Positions 19,852-28,928 of a stretch of DNA of 64,000 bases are shown piece by piece (position 1 is the stretch's first letter; every line of letters starts with the position of its first letter). Made by a program: the position numbers and the translations under genes. The stretch spans positions 62,001 to 126,000 of the forward strand of contig NZ_JAIMBY010000010.1 of assembly GCF_026191915.1 (NCBI RefSeq), read 5' to 3'. A model generated the notes under the pieces. The model saw nothing but the letters and a program-made list of their open reading frames with translations, did not search any database and was not told the DNA's origin. This DNA is from Acidiphilium sp. PA (GTDB taxonomy: Bacteria; Pseudomonadota; Alphaproteobacteria; Acetobacterales; Acetobacteraceae).

Positions 19852-20754
19852 ATGACCGAACCCACCCTGCACGAGGTCAAGGTGCCGCGCATCCGGCAAT
19901 GGGAGCCGTGGTTCTTCGTCGGCCCGTCGCTCCTGCTGCTGCTGGCCGTCGGCCTCTACCCCACTGTTTTCGTTGCCTATTTCTCGTTCCACAACTGGAC
20001 CATGGGCATGGGCCCCCCGGTGTTCAACGGTGTCGATAACTACATCGAAACCCTGACCTCGTCCGATTTCATCTCCTCGATCCTGCGCACCTTCCTGTTC
20101 CTGATCGTCACGCTGCCGATCGAGCTGTGCCTCGGCCTCGCAATCGCCCTCGCCCTCGATCAGACCCGCAACGCCTGGCTGCGCCGCCTCGTCCAGATCC
20201 TCCTGGTCGTCCCCATCGCCACCACCCCCAGCGTCGTCGGCATGCTCGTGCAACTCATGTTCAACACCCAGCTCGGCGTCGTGAATTACGGCCTGCACGT
20301 GCTCGGCATCGCCCCGGTCGACTGGCTCGGCAACGCCCACGCCGCCCTCGGCATGGTGATGATGACGCAAATCTGGGAATGGACCCCCTTCGTCGCCCTC
20401 GTGCTCTCGGCCAGCCTCGCCACCGTGCCACAGGATATCGAGGAAGCGATCACGCTGGAAACCGAAAGCTTCTGGGCCCGCTTCCGCTACATCAAGCTGC
20501 CGTTCCTCCGCCCCGGCCTGGTGGCCAGCATCGTGTTCCAGACCATCTTCACCATCAAGACCTTCGACATGATCTACTCGGTCGAAAAAGGCGGCCCGGG
20601 CGACGCCACTCAAATGATCGCCCTGCACATCGAGCGCATCGCCTTCCGCGGCTTCGATGTCGGCCTCGCCTCGGCGGAATCCGTCCTCACCCTGATCGTC
20701 ACGATCGCACTGGCGCAAACCGTGGTCAGTTTTCTCTACAAGGACGAGGTCTGA
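19852..20754 (+). CDS. ABC sugar transporter permease (MalF/UgpA type)
   Basis: Inner-membrane permease of 300 residues with about six helices. N-terminal helix FVGPSLLLLLAVGLYPTVFV, and the EAA loop that contacts the ATPase is seen near EEAITLETESFWARFRYIKL. It is 77 bp downstream of the binding protein and 5 bp upstream of the second permease. Substrate as for the cluster. Confidence 0.93.
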   Translation: MTEPTLHEVKVPRIRQWEPWFFVGPSLLLLLAVGLYPTVFVAYFSFHNWTMGMGPPVFNGVDNYIETLTSSDFISSILRTFLFLIVTLPIELCLGLAIALALDQTRNAWLRRLVQILLVVPIATTPSVVGMLVQLMFNTQLGVVNYGLHVLGIAPVDWLGNAHAALGMVMMTQIWEWTPFVALVLSASLATVPQDIEEAITLETESFWARFRYIKLPFLRPGLVASIVFQTIFTIKTFDMIYSVEKGGPGDATQMIALHIERIAFRGFDVGLASAESVLTLIVTIALAQTVVSFLYKDEV

Positions 20755-20759
20755 CCCCC

Positions 20760-21584
20760 ATGACCAGACACAAACTCCTCTCGCTCGGCCACGGCCTCTT
20801 CCTCGCCTTCATCGCCCTCATCATCATCTTCCCCTTCTACTGGATGATCGCCTCCTCGCTGAAAACCGAGAACCAGATCTTCCAGCTCCCCCCGGTCTGG
20901 CTGTTCAAACCCCATTTCGCCTCCTACGCCGCCGCCATCGTCAACGACCACATCCTCCGCGCCCTGCTCAATTCACTGATCGTCACGGTCGGCGCCGTCG
21001 CCCTCGGCGTCGCGGTCGGCGCCCCCGCCGCCTACGGCCTCGCCCGCTACACCTTCCGCGGCTCATCGCAGATCCAGTTCTGGTACGTCACCAACTGGAT
21101 GCTCATCCCCGTCGTCGTCCTCATCCCCTTCTACCTCCTCGCCGCCAACCTCCGCCTGATCGACAACCCCATCACCCTCATCCTCATCTACCAGACCTTC
21201 GTCGTCCCCCTCGTCGTGTGGCTCCTGGTCGATCAGTTCCGCGCCGTGCCCATCGCCCTCGAAGAAGCCGCCCTGCTCGACGGCATGAGCAAATTCGGCA
21301 TCTTCCTGCGCATCACCCTGCCGCTCACCGTCCCCGGCATCACCGTCGCCGCCATCCTCGCCGGCATCTTCGCCTGGAACGACCTGCTCTACGCCTTCAT
21401 CCTCAGCCCCGGCACCGATGCCCGCACCGCCCCCACCGTCATGATGAGCTACCTCGGCGGCTACATCATCCCCTGGGGCCGCGTGATGGCAAGTGCGGTC
21501 ATGATCACCGGCCCCGTCGTGATCGGCGGCATCGCCATCCATAAATATATCGCGCGCGGGCTCACGCTCGGCGCCGTGAAATAA
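20760..21584 (+). CDS. ABC sugar transporter permease (MalG/UgpE type)
   Basis: Second permease, 274 residues from ATG 20760. Helices include GLFLAFIALIIIFPFYWMI; the EAA loop reads EEAALLDGMSKFGIFLRITL, followed by PGITVAAILAGIFAWNDLLYA, typical of the MalG family. The frame is open far upstream only as a shadow of the first permease. Pairs with the gene before it; the ATPase follows after 9 bp. Confidence 0.93.
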   Translation: MTRHKLLSLGHGLFLAFIALIIIFPFYWMIASSLKTENQIFQLPPVWLFKPHFASYAAAIVNDHILRALLNSLIVTVGAVALGVAVGAPAAYGLARYTFRGSSQIQFWYVTNWMLIPVVVLIPFYLLAANLRLIDNPITLILIYQTFVVPLVVWLLVDQFRAVPIALEEAALLDGMSKFGIFLRITLPLTVPGITVAAILAGIFAWNDLLYAFILSPGTDARTAPTVMMSYLGGYIIPWGRVMASAVMITGPVVIGGIAIHKYIARGLTLGAVK

Positions 21585-21593
21585 GGAAGTCCC

Positions 21594-22673
21594 GTGGCAC
21601 AAATCGCGATCGACGGCGTCACCAAGCGCTACGGCGCCACCGAGGTTCTGAAACGGCTCGACCTCACCGTCGCCGAAGGCGAATTCATGGTCCTGCTCGG
21701 CCCCTCCGGCTGCGGCAAAACCACCCTGCTGCGCATGATCGCCGGACTCGAAACCCCCAGCACCGGCCGCATCCTGATCGGCGGCACCGATGTCACGCTA
21801 ACCCCGCCCGCCCGGCGCGACGTCGGCATGGTCTTCCAGAGCTACGCCCTCTACCCGCACATGACCGTGCGCGAAAACATCGCCCTCGGCCTCAAACTGC
21901 GCGGCGTCACCCAAGCCGAAATCGCCAGCCGGATCGAACGCGTCGCCGCCCTCGTGCAGATCGCCCCCTACCTCGAACGCAAACCGAAAGCCCTCTCCGG
22001 CGGCCAGCGCCAGCGCGTCGCCCTCGCCCGCGTCATCGCCCGCGAACCCTCCGTCTCGCTCATGGACGAACCCCTCTCCAACATCGATGCCCAGCTCCGC
22101 ACCGTCATGCGCGCCGAACTCCTGCGCATCCACCGCAAGACCGGCATGACCACCATCTACGTCACCCACGACCAGGAAGAGGCCATGGGCCTCGGCGACC
22201 GCATCACCGTCATGAATTTCGGCCACGTCGAACAGATCGGCACCCCCGACGAAATCTACGCCCGCCCCGCCAACGCCTTCGTCGCCCGCTTCATCGGCGC
22301 GCCCCGCATGAACCTCATCCGCCTCGCCCACCGCCCCGGCGCCAACGCAATCGAGGCCGCCGGCATCCGCGCCCCCGTGCCCGCCACCCTCGGCACCCTC
22401 CCGCCCGATCTCTTCCTCGGCTTTCGCGGCGAGGAAGCCCGCCCCGGCGCCGCCCACGATGGCGAAGCCACCATCGAAGGCGTCGTCGATGTCGTCGAAC
22501 ACCTCGGCGCGCAAATCGAAGTCCACCTCCGCCTCGACGATGGCGAGGAAGCCGTCTTCCGCCGCCCGCGCGGCGAAACCATCTGGCACGAAGGCGAACG
22601 CGCCGCCCTCGCCATCCCCGCCGCGCACCTGCACCTCTTCAACGCGGAAACCGGCGCGGCCCTGCGCGCATGA
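21594..22673 (+). CDS. ABC sugar transporter ATP-binding protein (MalK/UgpC type)
   Basis: ATPase of the importer, 359 residues, GTG start at 21594 after an AAGGAAG site. Walker A GPSGCGKTT at residues 36-44, signature LSGGQRQRVALARVIA, Walker B SLMDEPLSNIDA, and a C-terminal regulatory OB-type domain of about 120 residues as in MalK/UgpC. Its stop overlaps the SDR ATG by 4 bp. Confidence 0.94.
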   Translation: MAQIAIDGVTKRYGATEVLKRLDLTVAEGEFMVLLGPSGCGKTTLLRMIAGLETPSTGRILIGGTDVTLTPPARRDVGMVFQSYALYPHMTVRENIALGLKLRGVTQAEIASRIERVAALVQIAPYLERKPKALSGGQRQRVALARVIAREPSVSLMDEPLSNIDAQLRTVMRAELLRIHRKTGMTTIYVTHDQEEAMGLGDRITVMNFGHVEQIGTPDEIYARPANAFVARFIGAPRMNLIRLAHRPGANAIEAAGIRAPVPATLGTLPPDLFLGFRGEEARPGAAHDGEATIEGVVDVVEHLGAQIEVHLRLDDGEEAVFRRPRGETIWHEGERAALAIPAAHLHLFNAETGAALRA

Positions 22674-23401
22674 ACGCCGAATTCCAAGGAAAACGCATCC
22701 TGATCACCGGCGCCGGCAAAGGCATCGGCCGCGCCCTCGCCACCATGGCCGCCGCCGAAGGCGCCACCATCGTCGCCCTCAGCCGCTCCGCCACCGATCT
22801 CGCCACCCTCCACCACGCCACCGGCGCCGAAACCCACACCATCGACCTCGAACACACCGAAGCCATCACCACCCTGATGGCCACCCTCGCCCCGGTCGAC
22901 TACCTGATCAACAACGCCGGCATCGCCCGCCTCGCCCCCTTCACCGAAACCACCCTCACCCAGCTCGACCAGATCATGGCGGTCAACCTCCGCGCCCCCT
23001 TCCTCATCGCCCAATCCGTCGTCCGCGACTGGCTCAGCCGCAACCATCAAGGCGCCATCGTCAACGTCTCCTCCATCGCCAGCCTCTGGGGCACCCCGGA
23101 CCACGTCGCCTACGCCGCCTCCAAAGCCGCCCTCGACTCCATGACCCTCACCATGGCCAACGAACTCGGCCCCTTCGGCATCCGCACCAACAGCATCAAC
23201 CCCGTCATAACCCTCACCCCCATGGGCGAACGCGCCTGGTCCGACCCCGCCAAATCAACCCCCATGCTCACCCGCATCCCCCTCCGCCGCTTCGCCAAAC
23301 CCGAAGAAATCGCAAGCGTCGCAATGTTCCTCCTCTCAGCAGCAGCAAGCATGATCAACGGCGTGATCATGCCGATCGATGGCGGGTTTCGGGCGGGGTA
23401 G
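22670..23401 (+). CDS. SDR oxidoreductase, L-xylulose reductase (DCXR)-like
   Basis: Short-chain dehydrogenase, 243 residues. Cofactor motif TGAGKGIG at residues 13-20, NNAG 81-84, catalytic S135, Y148 and K152 (YAASK). The C-terminal half (WSDPAKSTPMLTRIPLRRFA, SMINGVIMPIDGGF) resembles dicarbonyl/L-xylulose reductases more than generic SDRs. It would interconvert L-xylulose and xylitol, or a related ketose/polyol pair. It overlaps the ATPase gene by 4 bp (ATGA). Codon third positions are extremely C-rich. Confidence 0.82.
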   Translation: MNAEFQGKRILITGAGKGIGRALATMAAAEGATIVALSRSATDLATLHHATGAETHTIDLEHTEAITTLMATLAPVDYLINNAGIARLAPFTETTLTQLDQIMAVNLRAPFLIAQSVVRDWLSRNHQGAIVNVSSIASLWGTPDHVAYAASKAALDSMTLTMANELGPFGIRTNSINPVITLTPMGERAWSDPAKSTPMLTRIPLRRFAKPEEIASVAMFLLSAAASMINGVIMPIDGGFRAG

Positions 23402-23433
23402 GGCAGGGGCAGGGTAGAGCAGGGGAAGCAAGC

Positions 23434-23470
23434 GCTTCTTTTTTGTAAAAAAGAAGCAAAAAACTTTTAT
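23434..23470. repeat. A/T-rich hairpin repeat 3
   Basis: Perfect hairpin GCTTCTTTTTT / AAAAAAGAAGC (23434-23457) followed by AAAAAACTTTTAT and a CTTGGCCTTC flank also seen beside repeat 2. Located after the sugar cluster, at the left border of the accessory island. Confidence 0.8.
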
Positions 23471-23558
23471 TCGTCAGGGTCTTGGCCTTCACCCTTACTC
23501 GCGCCCACGTACCCTCCTGACTATGACCACTGTAGTCCCATCTTGTCCGGAGGCCGCC

Positions 23559-24035
23559 ATGCGTGAAATCCAACTGCGCGACGCCCAGGCCGCGCTGTCC
23601 GCCGTCGTTGACGATGCCGTACGCGGCGAACCCGCCATCATCACCCGCCACGGTAAGCCCGAACCAGTTGTCCTGAGCTTCGCGGAATGGCAACGCCTCT
23701 CGCGCGTGCCCTCCTTCGGCCAACTCCTGATGGCCGCACCCCTCGATGAGATCGATCTCCCCCTCATCCCGCCCACGCGTCAAACCCGCCCAATTATGCC
23801 CCGACCCAAAAACGGCCTCTGCCGTTGGCTGACCACAGAACCAGCCGCAGCACGCGCCGCTCAGTCGCCTGCGGTTCAGGCACTCAGTTGGGATTTGTCG
23901 AAGGCTGTCGTGCGGCGGGACGGCAATCGCCTCGTGTGGCGTGTCTCCACAAACCACTTCGGCGCACAATGCTGGGTCGAGAGCGACGACGCAACGCGAG
24001 CGGTCAGCAAGGTGCATCACGCGCCTGAGCGATAA
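23559..24035 (+). CDS. Phd/YefM-type antitoxin, orphan, with C-terminal extension
   Basis: A 158-residue protein whose first 65 or so residues match the Phd/YefM antitoxin fold: MREIQLRDAQAALSAVVDDA, AIITRHGKPEPVVLSFAEWQ. ATG at 23559 is preferred to 23523 because CCGGAGG lies 6 bp upstream. Normal antitoxins of this kind have about 80-90 residues. Here the tail from about residue 75 (PRPKNGLCRWLTTEP...) does not resemble a toxin-binding tail and may be read-through into foreign sequence. No PIN or RelE toxin gene follows. It could be a remnant of a toxin-antitoxin locus. Confidence 0.7.
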   Translation: MREIQLRDAQAALSAVVDDAVRGEPAIITRHGKPEPVVLSFAEWQRLSRVPSFGQLLMAAPLDEIDLPLIPPTRQTRPIMPRPKNGLCRWLTTEPAAARAAQSPAVQALSWDLSKAVVRRDGNRLVWRVSTNHFGAQCWVESDDATRAVSKVHHAPER

Positions 24036-24302
24036 CAAAGGAATGCGGGTCCACGGGCGCCCCTAAAGCAACCGATATCGATGGGAGGATGAATGGCCTC
24101 GGCCATGTCGGGCCACCGGCAGACCGACCGCAACGCGCTGTTCCCGGCTGTTCCAGGTCTCCCGCCATCTACTCGTGGGTGAAATCATCGGGGCCTACAT
24201 CGGGACAAGGCGCATCGTAGCATCAGTCGACCTCTTTACGTTTTGACGCTAGCAGAGGAAGATCGACGCAGAGGCCATGTCCCACGCCTGGAGGAGATAG
24301 AC

Positions 24303-24734
24303 GTGTCAGGAGACTCAAATGAAGGCGGAGGTCGGAGCTATTACATCAATACTGTCGGGGCTGGGGCACGTGTTGCTCAAGGAGACAATATATCTTGGTT
24401 GGAGGCTGTCAGTACGCTTCCGGATGGGCCAACACTCGCCGGCCAGTTTACGCAGATCATCGACTCAATAGGCACCGATCCAGATCTCGATGATGATAGC
24501 AAAGAACTTGCTCGCGTTAAGGTTAACGCAATCGCTCAGGCATTATCAGTTGTTGATAACAACCCCGGCTCTCTCCGCCTCGCCTTGAAGGACGGAATGC
24601 CATTCTTTTCTTCCGCCGCGTCTAGGATCGGGAAAGCGATTGGAAGCCTACTTTCAGGTGACGCGGCGCAGAGAACGCTCAGTACCGTCACGGACACGGC
24701 AACGCGAGCAGCAATATCATATTTTATATCATAG
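24303..24734 (+). CDS. Small protein of a putative conflict system, shares N-terminal motif with the next gene
   Basis: A 143-residue protein of unknown function. GTG at 24303 is chosen because GGAGGAGA lies just upstream (24290-24297); the longer TTG start at 24243 has no such site. After a polar lead comes a glycine-rich motif YYINTVGAGARVAQGDNI (residues 13-30), which matches residues 8-25 of the next protein at 11 of 18 positions. The rest is predicted helical, with DLDDDSKELARVKVNAIAQA and a C-terminal TVTDTATRAAISYFIS helix. Seventeen bases separate it from the large gene. GC content is visibly lower than flanking genes, suggesting acquisition by transfer. Confidence 0.75.
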   Translation: MSGDSNEGGGRSYYINTVGAGARVAQGDNISWLEAVSTLPDGPTLAGQFTQIIDSIGTDPDLDDDSKELARVKVNAIAQALSVVDNNPGSLRLALKDGMPFFSSAASRIGKAIGSLLSGDAAQRTLSTVTDTATRAAISYFIS

Positions 24735-24751
24735 ATGCGCGTGGCGAAGAG

Positions 24752-27700
24752 TTGACCGAGAAATCACCAGAATACCGAATCGGCAGCGTTGGATCGGGAG
24801 CAACCGTTGTTCAAGGTACCAACATTAATATCACGTTGACTCAAAATGTCTTTCCTGCCTCGATCGCACCGGAGTTCCTTCCCGAACCCCTAAAGTCAGT
24901 GATGCAATCGCAACCTCCGTCCAAGTCTTCTTTGCAGATGATGCCGACGGATCTCCGAGACCCAGAGGACCCGCTTGATACGAAAATTGGAGAAATTAAT
25001 AAACTTGTTGGAGATGGCTCCCTATTAGCCGCTCGGAAAGCATATGAACGCCTCTGGAACACAGACGCACCGAAAGCGTCACCGCGCTCAAGGCACCGAC
25101 TGCGTGCCAATATTGGTCATACATACCTGCTTCTGAATGAAAAGCAAAAAGCGATTACGGAACTACATCTCGCCTATCAAGAAGGGCCAGATTTGCCAGC
25201 GGCGCAAGCATCGCTGGCTTTGGCTCTATTACTACAAGGTGAGACCAACAAGGCGTTTGAATGCGCCAAAGAGGTACTTGAGCAAGATAAGACCAACCTT
25301 CAGGCCGCTTGTGTCATCTTGGACACGGCTCCTGCGGATCTTTCCGCAGCCGCAGTGAAAGGCCTACTGCCAGTAGACCTTCACAAAAAGAAGGAGGTGT
25401 TATTAGGTCTTTCAGCGCGAGCGTCTACAGGCGGGGAAGCAAACGACGCTGAAGCATATGCGCGCGCGGCGTTGCACTCAGCGCCCAACGATTGGCATGT
25501 ATTGGCGGCACTGGCCATTGCGCTCCTTGCGCCGCTCTCTGATCTTGTCGGCGTACGCTATACGCGCTTCATTCCAAAAGATTTTGAACGAAAGTTTGAT
25601 GAAGGTCTTCGGCTACTTCGTCGTTCATGGGCGATCGTAAAAACGAGAGATGACGCAATTTGTAGCGCCTACGTTGCCGCTAACTTGGTTGCAACGCTAG
25701 AGGTTGCGGACGAGCCAGTAGAGGCTGCGGAAGTTCTCGCCGAAGCTGTCGCGGTAGCGCCTAATGACCCTCATATTATTCGGGAGGTCGTGAACCGTTG
25801 CGTGGCGAACAGCGATTGGCCGGGAATTTTGAGGTGGCTCGACAAAATCTCCCCTGAAGACAAATTGCCATCCGATAGACTCGTTGCCTTCCAAGCTAGA
25901 ATTGAAACAGGGGATGCCGAGCGCGTTCTAATCGAGGCAGAAGAATTTCAGCGTAGCGTTGAAGATATTCGATTGATCGAGATGAGTGGCGCCGCTCGGA
26001 TTGATGCTGCATCAACGGTAAATAAGCTTAACGCATGCCTAGATGAAGTGTTAGCAAAATCTCCTGAATCTATCATCTTGCGATCTATAGCCATATTCCG
26101 ACTCCCTGACGGCGATCCAAAAATTCCAATACTTTTAGATGAAATAGGAGCGATTGCTGATCAAGAAAAGGATCCGCGTCAGCGAGTGTTTGCTGCCGAC
26201 GCTTATTTCCACCGTGGACATTTTGGTAAAGCGGCGGACCTCTATCAGACAATCGACAGCACCATAAGCAAAGGGCCTATTCTACAAAAATATTTGACGG
26301 CCCTACATTTCGCTGACCGACGCGCAGACGCTAGGACTTTGTTCGAGAAATCCGACCCAAAATTGCGATTGGCACCGGAATTCGGCCGTCTCGGTGTCGC
26401 TATCTACGAGCGATCTGGTTTGCTAAAAGAGGCTCGCAAACTGCTTGAACAGCTTCTAAACGCGTATGGGAATCTGGAAGACAGAGTCTATTGGATCAGA
26501 CTGCTGGAACGTCTACGGGACGTGAATTCAATAAAACGATACCTCACAACCGTAAAGGCTGATCAGATAGGTCCGCCAAGAATCCTCATTTTCCTTGCCC
26601 AAGCCATCGATAAATATATCGGTGGCGCGAACTCTCTTCCGATTGCATACCGAGCGTTAAGGGACGGATTTGACGACGAACAAGTTCATTTAGGATATGC
26701 TTTTGGCCTATTTGTAACGGGAAACGTGAATCGTTATCTGAGTAACCCTCCAACGGAAGTCGGCAATGATACAGCCGTAGTTTTGAGGGAGGTTGAGACC
26801 GGAATCGATATTTCACGAATTTTGGAAACGCTGAATCCTCGCAAACTAGAACTAAATGAAATCAACATTTTTGATCCTTTCGCACAAATGTTGATTGGAA
26901 AGACAGTCGGCGATGTCATCGAAATTCCAAACATGTCTATGGGCGTCAAACGATATATTATAAAAAACATTCATAATAAATATCTCTTTGCACATATTAG
27001 AACTCTTGAACAGTTTGGGCGTTTATTCCCGGCTAGTCAGGCTATGGCATCGCTCGATGTTGGCCCATCGCCCGGGCTTGAATCTTTCCAACCAATCATA
27101 GACGTAGCCAAGCGCAGACACGAAGCCGGCAAATTCGTGTTCGATACATATAAGGCAACACCAATTCCGATTGGCATGATTGCCAAATCTCTTTCGATCT
27201 CACCACTCGATGCTGTCTTGGTATTGCTCTACCGGGACAAAGCTGAGCTGAGATGCAGCATCGGCAATACTATAGAGATCAGCAAAGCACGAGAGGCAAT
27301 AGCCCAGGCGACGCGAACAATCGTTGATCCAGTGACGTTATTTACTCTTGTCAAATTGGGTGTTGCGTCATTGATAAAGGAAATGTGCCCTAAACTATCG
27401 GTTGTTCAAACGTCGATTGATATGATTCAGCAGTTTTCGGATGAACATGAACAGAAAAATACCAGAGGAGGTGGGACGCTCGGCTGGGACGGTACTCAGT
27501 TACAAATGACAAGATTTAGCGACGGGAATTTAACGGAGATTGCTGGACTTGCTTCTGAAGCATTACAATTTGCAAAATCGCTAGACCTTGTACCGGCAGA
27601 AGGTGGTCATCCTATTTCATCCGGTGGTCGTGAGATTTTAGAAGGGCTGAATCCAGCGTTTATTGACAGTATACTTGCATCGCAGATGGAGCAATCTATT

Positions 27701-28357
27701 TTTCTTACCGATGATTTGGCTTTGAGATTATTAGCAGAAGAAACGGCTGGAGTAAAAGGGGTGTGGACGCATTCGTTTGTACAATTTAGTGCAGATAACA
27801 GAAAAATTCGGAGAGAGTTACTGAACCTTATAACATATAAGCTTGAGACGTCTGGATTTAACTTTCTTTCTGTTTCGAGTAATGACATTCTGGCAGAATT
27901 ACGTGTAACCAATTGGAAAATAAACGATGTATTACGATCGTTAATGCGCTTGCTTTCAAGACCGACGAATTTTCGTCCAAGCGTTATTATTGTCTTGGTA
28001 GAAATAATTTGCCGCTCGTGGAATGAAAAGCCATCTATAACAGAATTTTATAATTTAATCGGGCTCCTGCTGCAGGAGTTTCTGAGTCGACATACTTCAG
28101 AAGTGTGCATTGCGATATTTTCAGAGGCCTGTAAGTTTATGTACGAGTCAATCGTGGGAGAAAACCGTAAGACAAACGTGAAAAAAACCCTGCGGTCAAC
28201 TACATGTTATACTGGAATTGAGGTCGTGTTGGAAAAAATTGACCGGTTTAAGCTTCCTATGCTGACAGAAATATTCGGCATTATTGGATATCAAATCGAA
28301 GGGCGTGGAATTGGGAGCCTCGCAGACCTTCTGAATTGGACAAAAGACGTTTTGTGA
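24752..28357 (+). CDS. Large TPR / GreA-B C-terminal-like / PIN-like protein (putative ribonuclease effector)
   Basis: A 1201-residue protein from TTG 24752; no ATG or GTG is available earlier in frame. Residues 8-25 carry YRIGSVGSGATVVQGTNI, also present in the preceding small protein. About 85-650 is an array of TPR-like helical pairs (HTYLLLNEKQKAITELHLAY and similar). Residues 714-745 resemble the GreA/GreB C-terminal domain (LIGKTVGDVIEIP). About 850-1010 looks like a PIN nuclease domain, with D859 in IVDPVTLF and a TDD triad at 986-988 (FLTDDLALRLLAEE). A helical tail follows. I recall TPR-GreAB-C-PIN architectures from comparative genomics of conflict systems, unverified here. Predicted RNA cleavage is inference. 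Low GC. Confidence 0.75.
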   Translation: MTEKSPEYRIGSVGSGATVVQGTNINITLTQNVFPASIAPEFLPEPLKSVMQSQPPSKSSLQMMPTDLRDPEDPLDTKIGEINKLVGDGSLLAARKAYERLWNTDAPKASPRSRHRLRANIGHTYLLLNEKQKAITELHLAYQEGPDLPAAQASLALALLLQGETNKAFECAKEVLEQDKTNLQAACVILDTAPADLSAAAVKGLLPVDLHKKKEVLLGLSARASTGGEANDAEAYARAALHSAPNDWHVLAALAIALLAPLSDLVGVRYTRFIPKDFERKFDEGLRLLRRSWAIVKTRDDAICSAYVAANLVATLEVADEPVEAAEVLAEAVAVAPNDPHIIREVVNRCVANSDWPGILRWLDKISPEDKLPSDRLVAFQARIETGDAERVLIEAEEFQRSVEDIRLIEMSGAARIDAASTVNKLNACLDEVLAKSPESIILRSIAIFRLPDGDPKIPILLDEIGAIADQEKDPRQRVFAADAYFHRGHFGKAADLYQTIDSTISKGPILQKYLTALHFADRRADARTLFEKSDPKLRLAPEFGRLGVAIYERSGLLKEARKLLEQLLNAYGNLEDRVYWIRLLERLRDVNSIKRYLTTVKADQIGPPRILIFLAQAIDKYIGGANSLPIAYRALRDGFDDEQVHLGYAFGLFVTGNVNRYLSNPPTEVGNDTAVVLREVETGIDISRILETLNPRKLELNEINIFDPFAQMLIGKTVGDVIEIPNMSMGVKRYIIKNIHNKYLFAHIRTLEQFGRLFPASQAMASLDVGPSPGLESFQPIIDVAKRRHEAGKFVFDTYKATPIPIGMIAKSLSISPLDAVLVLLYRDKAELRCSIGNTIEISKAREAIAQATRTIVDPVTLFTLVKLGVASLIKEMCPKLSVVQTSIDMIQQFSDEHEQKNTRGGGTLGWDGTQLQMTRFSDGNLTEIAGLASEALQFAKSLDLVPAEGGHPISSGGREILEGLNPAFIDSILASQMEQSIFLTDDLALRLLAEETAGVKGVWTHSFVQFSADNRKIRRELLNLITYKLETSGFNFLSVSSNDILAELRVTNWKINDVLRSLMRLLSRPTNFRPSVIIVLVEIICRSWNEKPSITEFYNLIGLLLQEFLSRHTSEVCIAIFSEACKFMYESIVGENRKTNVKKTLRSTTCYTGIEVVLEKIDRFKLPMLTEIFGIIGYQIEGRGIGSLADLLNWTKDVL

Positions 28358-28928
28358 TCCGTCTTTCAAGCCAACCTAAAATGCGATTGCCCGAGTTGAA
28401 TGCGATTCCGACCCGAGACTGTAACCCCAAAGTAGGTTCATCCGTTTTGGCCAAAGCTAACCGGCCGGCGAAGGTCCGCTCCAGCCCGGCCACGCCCGAA
28501 ATCCGACAATCGCCCTTCCACCAAACCGTAACATACCGTGCCGCAGAACTTGTAAAATCCGCGATACTCAAGCGACCGTCCCGGTAGCGTGGCATGTCCC
28601 TGTCGCGCATCTTTGTTGGGCATCGCCTCTACCGCGCGACCTGAAGTGCGGCAGCAAGTGGAGCAACCATTTGTTCTGAGTCTTCCATCCATCGCATGAT
28701 CTGATGATGTCTGCCGCCGTGCGTGCATCGGCGATTGCGCGGTCGCAAAACTGGGTATCTCCTAACACCCAGCACCCGAACCTCCCCCAACCGCCCGCCG
28801 CTGACCCCACCACACCCGCTCAACGAACAAAAGTTTTTTGCTTCTTTTTTACAAAAAGGAAGCGCTTGCTTTCCCTTGCCTAACTTTTCCCTTTCTCACC
28901 CCCCACCGCTCATGGTCTAACCCTACCC
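28358..28928. other. 571-bp non-coding right flank of the island
   Basis: No gene is supported here. Short open frames exist on both strands but lack ribosome binding sites, family motifs and a consistent codon pattern. The composition climbs back to high GC towards the right. The last part holds hairpin repeat 4. No flanking direct repeat, tRNA end or integrase was seen that would define the island boundary. Confidence 0.6.
28829..28864. repeat. A/T-rich hairpin repeat 4
   Basis: AAAAGTTTTTTG arm followed by CTTCTTTTTT / AAAAAGGAAG hairpin, inverted relative to repeat 3. Together repeats 3 and 4 bracket the island (about 5.4 kb apart, opposite orientation). Confidence 0.75.

Noticed and set aside
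24089-24220. A 43-codon open frame upstream of the island genes
   Set aside because: GGGAGG abuts its ATG with no spacer, and the peptide shows no recognisable features.
28281-28610. A 109-codon minus-strand frame overlapping the end of the large island gene
   Set aside because: It overlaps a well-supported gene, has no start signal and no recognised motif.
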